Assembly (NCBI GenBank): GCA_031273515.1 | Contig: JAISRU010000112.1 | Coordinates: 1-7,842, forward strand | Length of the DNA stretch: 7,842 bases | Direction: 5' to 3' | Origin: Bacteroidales bacterium | Lineage (GTDB): Bacteria > Bacteroidota > Bacteroidia > Bacteroidales > WCHB1-69 | Shown: positions 1-4,968 of the stretch, one piece after another | Position numbering within the stretch: position 1 is the stretch's first letter | Layout of the letters: each line of letters starts with the position of its first letter | The notes under the pieces: model-generated | Seen by the model: only the letters and a program-made list of their open reading frames with translations | Database searches by the model: none | Told to the model about the DNA's origin: nothing | Translations under genes and position numbers: made by a program

Positions 1-545
1 TCGATATTGCCCTTGTCGAGAAAAAAGTACAAACGCTACTCAAAAAGCAACACAGCATCGCTCCCGAAGATAACGACGCCATGGTGTCGCTCAATCTGCA
101 CGATTATTTTATGATGTTCGACAATCTGTTTACCGGCATAAAGATATTGGTCTGGATTGTCGGTATGGGGACTTTGTTGGCAGGGGCTGTCGGAATTAGC
201 AACATCATGCTTGTGTCTATACGCGAACGCACGGGCGAAATAGGCATCCGAAGAGCTTTGGGAGCCAAACCACAAACCATTCTGCGTCAGATTATGGGAG
301 AAAGCATTCTGCTGACCTGCGCCGCCGGTTACTGTGGATTCCTGATGGGAATAATCGTCTTGGAAGGAATGAATAAAATCATGCAGTTGTCGACAAATGG
401 CATTTTCAACTTTAACATGCAGATTTCTTTCGGTACCTCCCTGCTTGCCTTTAGTATTCTGCTTGTGGCGGGCATGACAGCCGGAATTATCCCTGCTGTA
501 AACGCATTGAAAATAAAAGCCATCGACGCTTTAAGAGATAATTAA
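1..545 (+). CDS. MacB/FtsX-family ABC transporter permease, C-terminal part (5' end outside window)
   Basis: The frame is open from the window edge (first whole codon at 3) to the TAA at 543-545, giving 180 visible residues. The fragment matches the C-terminal third of MacB-type permeases. It ends the periplasmic domain, then shows a membrane segment at about 44-73, the FtsX-family signature ERTGEIGIRRALGA at 75-88, and two further membrane segments at about 97-122 and 143-170. Proteins of this family sit in the inner membrane, and in tripartite pumps they couple cytoplasmic ATP hydrolysis to movement of the periplasmic adaptor. The adaptor and outer-membrane channel genes follow directly, which supports that role. 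Whether the ATPase domain is fused, as in MacB, or encoded by a separate upstream gene, as is common in Bacteroidota, cannot be seen. The substrate (macrolide, peptide, lipid or other) is not determinable. Confidence 0.93.
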   Translation, partial: DIALVEKKVQTLLKKQHSIAPEDNDAMVSLNLHDYFMMFDNLFTGIKILVWIVGMGTLLAGAVGISNIMLVSIRERTGEIGIRRALGAKPQTILRQIMGESILLTCAAGYCGFLMGIIVLEGMNKIMQLSTNGIFNFNMQISFGTSLLAFSILLVAGMTAGIIPAVNALKIKAIDALRDN

Positions 546-550
546 AGATA

Positions 551-1711
551 ATGAATAAGAATAAATTGATAAATAAAAAAACAGTGAACATGAAGAAAAT
601 AGTAAAACGGATATTGTTGGTTGTTCTGGGGATTGTCTTTCTGGGGACGTTTGTCTTTCTGTGGAATAAATCGAAAGCAAAACAGACGGAATACGAAGAA
701 GTAATCCCTGAAATACGCACCATTCAAAAGAAGATAATCATTACGGGCAGGATAAGTCCCCGCAATGAGATAGCACTCAAACCTCAGATATCGGGAATTA
801 TCACCGAGATATACAAAGAAACAGGACAGGTAGTAAAAGCAGGAGAAGCGATTGCGAAAATACAGGTCATTCCCGATATTGCGCAGCTAAGCAATGCAGA
901 GTCGCGACTGAATGTGGCTCAGATTTCGTTCGACCAACAGAAAAGCGAATTTGAACGGACATCGCGTTTGTATAAGTCGGATGTATTGTCGAAAGAGGAA
1001 TTTGAAAAAGCAGAGCTTGCCTATCAGAAAGCGGGCGAAGAACTCAAAAATGCAAAGGAAAGTTTAGAGATTGTCAAATCGGGCATATCCTCTTCGACGG
1101 CGCAATACAGCAACACGCTGATTAAATCGACCGTAACGGGCATGATTCTCGACATACCTGTTAAGGTGGGCAATTCGGTGATACAGACCAACAACTACAA
1201 CGACGGAACAACCATTGCTTCAATCGCCGATATGCGGGATTTGATATTTGTGGGCAAAGTAGACGAAACGGAAGTCGGTAAAATAAAAGAAGGTTACGAG
1301 GTCAATTTGATTATCGGGGCAATGCAGGACGTTAAATGTCGAGCTGTGCTGGAATATATTTCACCCAAGGGCGTTTTGGAAAACGGCGCAACGACTTTTG
1401 AGATAAAAGCTGCCGTCAAGCATGAAACCGACGCTTTTATTCGCGCCGGTTACAGCGCCAACGGAGAGATTGTCGTCATGCAACAGGACAGCGTTTTATC
1501 TATTCCAGAGAGTGCGCTGGAATTTGCAGACGATAGTGTTTTTGTCTATATTCATGACCCGAAAAATCCAAAGGAACCCTATCGGAAAACGGCAATAGAA
1601 GCGGGACTTTCCGACGGAATATACATCGAAGTGAAGAAAGGTATTGGTCAGCAGGATAAAATCAGGGGGAAAGTCAAGATATCCGAACTGGAAAAAGAAA
1701 CAGGACAGTAA
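551..1711 (+). CDS. MacA/HlyD-type efflux membrane fusion protein (periplasmic adaptor)
   Basis: This 386-residue protein has the adaptor architecture of RND/ABC efflux systems. An N-terminal membrane anchor lies at about 17-38. The first half of a biotinyl-lipoyl domain is at 75-104 (PQISGIITEIYKETG then VVKAGE). A coiled-coil hairpin rich in Lys, Glu and Ala spans about 110-177. The second lipoyl half is at about 187-226, and beta-barrel and membrane-proximal domains run to the end. The protein would be anchored in the inner membrane and bridge the upstream permease to the downstream TolC-like channel. It starts 5 nt after the permease stop, so co-transcription and possibly coupled translation are likely. 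A second in-frame ATG at 590 gives a more typical N terminus (MKKIVKRILLV) directly before the anchor. The sequence does not settle which start is used, and neither has a good Shine-Dalgarno. The length is normal for the family. Confidence 0.93.
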   Translation: MNKNKLINKKTVNMKKIVKRILLVVLGIVFLGTFVFLWNKSKAKQTEYEEVIPEIRTIQKKIIITGRISPRNEIALKPQISGIITEIYKETGQVVKAGEAIAKIQVIPDIAQLSNAESRLNVAQISFDQQKSEFERTSRLYKSDVLSKEEFEKAELAYQKAGEELKNAKESLEIVKSGISSSTAQYSNTLIKSTVTGMILDIPVKVGNSVIQTNNYNDGTTIASIADMRDLIFVGKVDETEVGKIKEGYEVNLIIGAMQDVKCRAVLEYISPKGVLENGATTFEIKAAVKHETDAFIRAGYSANGEIVVMQQDSVLSIPESALEFADDSVFVYIHDPKNPKEPYRKTAIEAGLSDGIYIEVKKGIGQQDKIRGKVKISELEKETGQ

Positions 1712-1724
1712 ACAGTAATACAAA

Positions 1725-1750
1725 ATACAGATGGAAATACAGATGGAAAT
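1725..1750 (+). repeat. 12-bp tandem duplication at the tolC-like start
   Basis: The unit ATACAGATGGAA occurs twice back to back (1725-1736 and 1737-1748) and is followed by AT. It creates three in-frame ATGs at 1731, 1743 and 1749. The GGAA of the first unit lies 6 nt before 1743 and 12 nt before 1749, so ribosome-binding evidence is weak and ambiguous. Because the unit is a multiple of three, the duplication keeps frame and only lengthens the N terminus. Confidence 0.8.
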
Positions 1751-3077
1751 GAAGCGCATAAATTACCGAAGATTGTTTTTTTTATTGTTGACGACGTTCT
1801 TTTGTTTTTCGTCGATGGCTCAGTCGGCATGGACATTGGAGCGGTGTATTGCTTACGCATTGGAGAACAGTTATACGGTCAAACAGAAGTTGGTCGAGAA
1901 GGAACAGCGTAGAATACAGTATCAATCATCCCGCATGAACGCTCTTCCTGCTGTGAGCCTGTCTGCGGGACAGAATTTTGATTTCGGAAGAGCCGCCGCT
2001 GCCAATGCCGTCATTGTGGACAACACACAAGCAACGACTTCTTTTGGGATAGGGATGAACATTCCGCTTTTTCAGGGATTGCAGAATTATTACACGATAG
2101 CGTCCAACAGATTAGACATGCAGGCGTCCGTGTACGATCTTGAACAGGCGCGCGAGAACACGGAATTGAATGTTACGGCTTATTTTCTGCAGGTGTTGCT
2201 TTCTCAGGAAATTCATCTTATTGCCGAGCAGCAGGTAGAACTCTCTCGATCGCAGCTTGTTCGGATTGAGGAACTGGTGCAAAGCGGACGCTATCCTCAA
2301 TCGGAACTCTATACGATACAGGCAAACATTGCGTCCGACGAACTCCATGCAGTTGAAGCCCTGAACAATTATCGATTGGCATTGCTCGATTTGGCTCAAC
2401 TGATGAACATAGCAGACATTCAGAATTTCGACATTGTTCCTTCCGAAGCCATAGACATGGATGCGCTTATTGGTCGGACGGTCGATTTACAGTCGCTTGT
2501 TCTTCATGCGTTGGACAACAGACCTGCGATGAAAGTCGCCGCATTGCAATTGCAGAAAGGGGAGAAGGACATCAAAGTGATGCAGTCGCAATGGTATCCG
2601 ACTCTCAGTTTGAGCGCAAGTTACGGGACGGGATATTATCATGCTTTTCAGCAGAATATAACAAATCTTCCTTTCGACATGCAGCTGAAAAACAATTCGA
2701 GAGAGATGATTTCTCTTTCGTTGAACATTCCTCTGTTCGACAGACTGTCGGCATATCACAATGTAAAACTGTCCAAGGTCAATCTTCTGTACCGACAGTT
2801 AGACATGGAAGAAGCAAAACGTAAAATCGAAAAAGAGATATATCTTGCACATACGTCAGCGGTTGCCTCTCAGAACAAATACGAGGCGGCGTTGAAATCC
2901 GTTTCAGCCGCTCAGCTTGCATTTCAGTACGAGGAGATGAAATACAAAGAAGGTAAATCGACCGGATTTTCGTTCAACGAAGCCAAAATCAATTATCAGA
3001 AGGCGCAGTCGGAAGAAGTTCAGGCAAAATATCAGTACGTCCTCCGCATGAAAATACTCGACTTCTACGGAAAATGA
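1749..3077 (+). CDS. TolC-type outer-membrane efflux channel
   Basis: The protein has a clear signal peptide beginning MKRINYRRLFFLLLTTFF and a likely cleavage site after SSMA, leaving Gln-Ser. Two outer-membrane-efflux-protein (OEP) repeats follow. The first opens with WTLERCIAYALENS and includes SFGIGMNIPLFQGL. The second includes SLSLNIPLFDRLSAY, the same strand motif before the second helical hairpin. Long alpha-helical stretches rich in Gln, Glu and Ala and a C-terminal ILDFYGK fit Bacteroidota TolC homologues. It should form the trimeric exit duct for the permease-adaptor pair encoded just upstream. The frame is also open to ATGs at 1731 and 1743. I chose 1749 because it puts a basic n-region directly before the hydrophobic core, whereas the longer forms add acidic residues (MEIQMEM). 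The three ATGs come from a 12-bp tandem duplication. The protein has 442 residues from 1749 and 448 from 1731. Confidence 0.92.
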   Translation: MKRINYRRLFFLLLTTFFCFSSMAQSAWTLERCIAYALENSYTVKQKLVEKEQRRIQYQSSRMNALPAVSLSAGQNFDFGRAAAANAVIVDNTQATTSFGIGMNIPLFQGLQNYYTIASNRLDMQASVYDLEQARENTELNVTAYFLQVLLSQEIHLIAEQQVELSRSQLVRIEELVQSGRYPQSELYTIQANIASDELHAVEALNNYRLALLDLAQLMNIADIQNFDIVPSEAIDMDALIGRTVDLQSLVLHALDNRPAMKVAALQLQKGEKDIKVMQSQWYPTLSLSASYGTGYYHAFQQNITNLPFDMQLKNNSREMISLSLNIPLFDRLSAYHNVKLSKVNLLYRQLDMEEAKRKIEKEIYLAHTSAVASQNKYEAALKSVSAAQLAFQYEEMKYKEGKSTGFSFNEAKINYQKAQSEEVQAKYQYVLRMKILDFYGK

Positions 3078-3106
3078 TCACAAACAATGAACAAGTAGAC
3101 GAGTGG

Positions 3107-3131
3107 ACGAGTGAACAAGAGCGCAAAGCGA
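3107..3131 (+). repeat. 25-bp intergenic direct repeat, copy 1
   Basis: The 25 bases starting ACGAGTGAACAAGAGC and ending AAAGCGA are identical to 4622-4646. A partial inverted echo (10 of 12 positions) of its second half lies at 3208-3219. The repeat is noncoding. Together with the other copy it brackets the lipoprotein gene pair. Confidence 0.85.
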
Positions 3132-3230
3132 GGCTTTTGTCTTGAACTCTGATTGGCTACGCCTTTCTCCTTCTTGCTCGGCAAAGACAAACAAGTTTGT
3201 CTCTGCTCTCGCTTCGTGCGTCGATTTATC

Positions 3231-3256
3231 TGATTAAATGATTAACATGATTAACA
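3231..3256 (+). repeat. Short tandem repeat TGATTAAA/TGATTAACA, three units
   Basis: One 8-base unit (TGATTAAA, 3231-3238) and two identical 9-base units (TGATTAACA, 3239-3247 and 3248-3256) abut the 28-bp palindrome. No function is evident. Confidence 0.7.
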
Positions 3257-3284
3257 ATAGAGACGTTGCATGCAACGTCTCTAT
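3257..3284. repeat. 28-bp perfect palindrome with GAGACG/CGTCTC arms
   Basis: Both strands read ATAGAGACGTTGCA followed by its exact reverse complement, centred between 3270 and 3271. As RNA it would fold into about 12 bp with a CAUG loop. It sits in the convergent gap and has no T-run on either side, so it is not a standard intrinsic terminator, although it could still block or protect transcript 3' ends. A degenerate relative sharing the right arm ACGTCTCTA lies at 4665-4685. Confidence 0.85.
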
Positions 3285-3339
3285 ATTGTGTGCATGCCGT
3301 CAGATTGCACTCTGTCCACTTGTTTTACTTGCCTACATT

Positions 3340-3837
3340 TTACTCTTTCGTGAATGCCATGGTTTTGTCGTCATATACGCCGGATAGCGTCATGGTTGTT
3401 TTGTCAATAGTACCTTTCCACAGACTACCGAGTTCCTTTTTGCTGCCTTTGCTTCCTTTTACATTGATCATAATATCTTTTTTACTTAACGTATAAGTCC
3501 CTTTTCCTCTGTCAGTCCCTTGAATGGGAGGTGACTGCTGAATAATAGTATCACCGGAATAAGGATCTATATCTGTATCAATAAACGTCACCTCACATTT
3601 TGAAATAATGGATACGGAATTATCAATGAAAGAAAGTGTGATTTTATATTTAATCCAAGTTTCAATCTTATGACTATAATTCAGAAATTCAATATTACTT
3701 GTTATGTATTGAGCTGTCCAGATTGTCCCATCATATTTCTTGGTTTTATCGCAAGAATTGAACGTTGTGAGCGCAAAGAAACCAAGTACGATCATAAATG
3801 TAAATCTTGTTTGTATCTTTTGTTTCATAAAAAGCAT
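3340..3837 (-). CDS. Small lipoprotein, tandem paralogue 1 (function unknown)
   Basis: This 165-residue protein has an N-terminal hydrophobic stretch ending FALTTFNSC, a lipoprotein signal with the lipid-modified Cys at about 29, followed by DKTKKYDGTIW. No acidic surface-export patch follows the Cys, so a periplasm-facing membrane anchor is as likely as surface display. The mature part is about 135 residues of alternating beta-strand pattern ending WKGTIDKTTMTLSGVYDD. This suggests a small beta-barrel or lipocalin-like fold, which is inferred rather than recognised. It is about 60% identical by eye to the next gene upstream, and most divergence lies in the middle (about residues 44-60 and 83-105). 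The start at 3837 has AAGGAG 9 nt upstream. The paralogue begins at the equivalent of the internal ATG at 3828 (MKQKIQT), so that start is also possible. The DNA is AT-rich, about 28% G+C over 3541-3660. Confidence 0.85.
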   Translation of the reverse strand: MLFMKQKIQTRFTFMIVLGFFALTTFNSCDKTKKYDGTIWTAQYITSNIEFLNYSHKIETWIKYKITLSFIDNSVSIISKCEVTFIDTDIDPYSGDTIIQQSPPIQGTDRGKGTYTLSKKDIMINVKGSKGSKKELGSLWKGTIDKTTMTLSGVYDDKTMAFTKE

Positions 3838-3841
3838 TTAT

Positions 3842-3860
3842 GTCCGCTCCTTCTTCGGAC
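3842..3860 (-). promoter_or_regulatory. Hairpin presenting a strong Shine-Dalgarno before paralogue 1
   Basis: On the minus strand GTCCG and CGGAC (5-bp stem) enclose the 9-base loop AAGAAGGAG. The AAGGAG core (3847-3852) ends 9 nt before the ATG at 3837, a canonical spacing. Strong Shine-Dalgarno sites are uncommon in Bacteroidota. The paralogous gene lacks this segment altogether, so it appears to be an insertion or divergence specific to this copy. Confidence 0.5.
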
Positions 3861-3878
3861 TTTAAATGAATGATTAAA

Positions 3879-3894
3879 TATTTCCTGCTCTTAC
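3879..3894 (-). repeat. 16-bp duplication-junction repeat, copy 1 (spans stop of paralogue 2)
   Basis: On the minus strand GTAAGAGCAGGAAATA covers the TAA stop of paralogue 2 and the bases after it. The identical 16 bases occur at 4364-4379, in the leader of paralogue 2. This is the pattern expected at unit boundaries of a tandem duplication. Confidence 0.8.
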
Positions 3895-4352
3895 TCTTTC
3901 GTGAATGTTACAGTTTGATCATCATATACGCCGGATAGCGTCATAGTTGTTTTGTCAATAGTGCCTTTCCACGGACTACCAAGTTCAAAGTTGTTGAAAT
4001 AGCTTTCTTCTTCAACATTGATAACAATATCTTTCTTGTTGCACGTGTAAATTCCCGATCCTCTGTCAGTCCATATAGTAGTATCGGTTACCGTAACCTC
4101 TTGACCAGTATAATAATCATAATAAGTATGGGTAAGCACCATCTCACATTTTGAACTGATAGATACGGAATTATCAACAAAAGAAAGTGTAATTTTGGAA
4201 TCAATCTTATCTTCATCAACATATTTTGTCAATTGAGCTGTCCAGATTGTCCCATCGTATTTCTTGATTTTATCGCAAGAATTGAGTGTCGTAAGCGCAA
4301 AGAAACTAAGCGCTATCATAATTGTAACTGTTGTTTGTATCTTTTGTTTCAT
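3891..4352 (-). CDS. Small lipoprotein, tandem paralogue 2 (function unknown)
   Basis: This 153-residue protein begins MKQKIQTTVTIM and continues to the lipobox-like FALTTLNSC, with the lipidated Cys at about 26 and then DKIKKYDGTIWTAQ. The mature region is beta-rich (KITLSFVDNSVSI, then TDRGSGIYT) and ends WKGTIDKTTMTLSGVYDD, nearly matching the paralogue at 3340-3837. The middle segment is rich in Tyr and Thr and differs strongly between copies. It is the first gene of the pair. The second starts 53 nt after its stop and has no obvious promoter of its own, so a two-gene operon is likely. A Bacteroidota-type -7 element lies about 65 nt upstream. No family was recognised with certainty; a lipocalin-like lipoprotein is a reasonable guess from size and strand pattern. 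Confidence 0.87.
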   Translation of the reverse strand: MKQKIQTTVTIMIALSFFALTTLNSCDKIKKYDGTIWTAQLTKYVDEDKIDSKITLSFVDNSVSISSKCEMVLTHTYYDYYTGQEVTVTDTTIWTDRGSGIYTCNKKDIVINVEEESYFNNFELGSPWKGTIDKTTMTLSGVYDDQTVTFTKE

Positions 4353-4363
4353 AAAAATAATGT

Positions 4364-4379
4364 TATTTCCTGCTCTTAC
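4364..4379 (-). repeat. 16-bp duplication-junction repeat, copy 2 (5' leader of paralogue 2)
   Basis: This copy is identical to 3879-3894. It lies 11 nt before the paralogue 2 start. Its GCAGG can also pair with CCTGC (minus strand, 4390-4386), giving a 5-bp leader hairpin. Its TAA resembles the tail of a former extra gene copy, but no further coding similarity is visible upstream. Confidence 0.75.
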
Positions 4380-4416
4380 GGCTTTGCAGGTCTTGCCTTA
4401 TTTATTTTTGATGTTG

Positions 4417-4424
4417 CAAAATTA
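4417..4424 (-). promoter_or_regulatory. Putative promoter -7 element for the lipoprotein pair
   Basis: The minus strand reads TAATTTTG followed by CAAC, a perfect match to the Bacteroidota -7 consensus TAnnTTTG. Transcription would begin at about 4411, leaving a leader of about 58 nt. No clear TTTG -33 element is present at the usual distance. Confidence 0.55.
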
Positions 4425-4621
4425 CAATTTATTTTTAATATATCTCACCCATTGAAGAAAAAACTACATTTCTCTTAGTGGACTGTTATTCAGGTTAATT
4501 GTCTGTTATTTGTCTGCCGTAGTAGCGTTTTTTTTAGCTCAGACAGACATTTCAACCGCAAAAACAGTGCATGTTTTGGAAGAAATCTTGCTAAAACTGT
4601 CTGAACTTTGATTATTGGTGA

Positions 4622-4646
4622 ACGAGTGAACAAGAGCGCAAAGCGA
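4622..4646 (+). repeat. 25-bp intergenic direct repeat, copy 2
   Basis: This copy is identical to 3107-3131 over 25 bases and in the same orientation. Bases 4634-4648 (GAGCGCAAAGCGACG) match the reverse complement of 4815-4829 at 14 of 15 positions. The repeat therefore also acts as one arm of an inverted-repeat-bounded segment. Confidence 0.85.
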
Positions 4647-4664
4647 CGCAAATACCAAATGCCC

Positions 4665-4709
4665 ACGTCGTCATGACGTCTCTACATTGCACGCATCCTG
4701 TCAGGGATG
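4665..4709 (+). repeat. Degenerate relative of the 28-bp palindrome plus downstream hairpin
   Basis: ACGTCTCTACATTG (4677-4690 with flank) aligns with ACGTCTCTATATTG at 3276-3289, and similarity continues through GCAT..TGTCAG. A 10-bp palindrome CGTCATGACG remains at 4669-4678, but the left arm has decayed. CATCC/GGATG (4694-4698 and 4705-4709) form a small hairpin. Confidence 0.6.
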
Positions 4710-4814
4710 TAATCCTTGCAAAATTTAATCATGATACATTATTTATTTCACGTTCCTTAATCATTAGAATCACAGTTCAAGACAGAAGCAAGGAGAAAAG
4801 CGGGAAACAATAAT

Positions 4815-4838
4815 CGTCGCTTTGTGCTCTCGTCCACT
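4815..4838 (-). repeat. Inverted, shortened copy of the intergenic repeat
   Basis: Read on the minus strand, this segment gives AGTGGACGAGAGC followed by ACAAAGCGACG. It resembles 3102-3131 with the 8 bases GTGAACAA removed, and it pairs with 4634-4648 as an inverted arm. Confidence 0.65.
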
Positions 4839-4894
4839 AAAACAATGACGAACTTAACCAACAAGTCAGAATATCATAATTATTCTTTATCTTT

Positions 4895-4920
4895 TTTGTA
4901 ACATGAGTACGCTACTTTTG
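4895..4920 (+). promoter_or_regulatory. Putative promoter of the secreted-protein gene
   Basis: TACTTTTG (4913-4920) matches the Bacteroidota -7 consensus TAnnTTTG and is followed by CAGC, like the CAAC after the lipoprotein -7. TTTG at 4895-4898 could be the upstream element, but its 14-nt spacing is shorter than usual. Transcription would start near 4926, giving a leader of about 43 nt before the ATG at 4969. Confidence 0.55.
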
Positions 4921-4968
4921 CAGCATATAAAATATTAAATTAATCAATCACAAAAAAAGAAGAACAGT

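Larger units (their letters stand above)
3078..3339. other. Convergent intergenic region rich in short repeats; no gene seen
   Basis: These 262 bp lie between the end of the efflux operon (+) and the end of the lipoprotein pair (-). No plausible reading frame was found. The region contains GACGAGTG-type repeats (3091-3131), a short hairpin at 3185-3202 (AGACAAAC/GTTTGTCT), three near-identical 8-9-bp units of TGATTAACA type at 3231-3256, and a 28-bp palindrome. No classical hairpin plus T-run terminator was found for either flanking operon. Confidence 0.7.
4353..4968. other. 616-bp divergent intergenic region; no gene seen
   Basis: This region lies between the lipoprotein pair (-) and the secreted-protein gene (+). 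No credible coding frame was found on either strand. From left to right it contains the lipoprotein leader and promoter, a cluster of TGTCTG/CAGACA motifs (4500-4603), a repeat element bounded by imperfect inverted arms (4622-4838), an AT-rich stretch, and the promoter and leader of the downstream gene. Confidence 0.7.

Noticed and set aside
1..3077. Assigning macB, macA and tolC gene symbols and macrolide export
   Set aside because: Family membership is clear, but many Bacteroidota pumps of this type have unknown substrates, and the ATPase portion is outside the window.
3257..3284. Palindrome as an intrinsic terminator for the efflux operon
   Set aside because: No T-run follows on either strand, and it lies 180 nt past the stop, so it is listed as a repeat only.
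3340..4352. Lipoprotein pair as toxin-immunity or contact-dependent system
   Set aside because: No toxin, secretion effector or immunity motif is visible. Tandem small lipoproteins alone do not support this.
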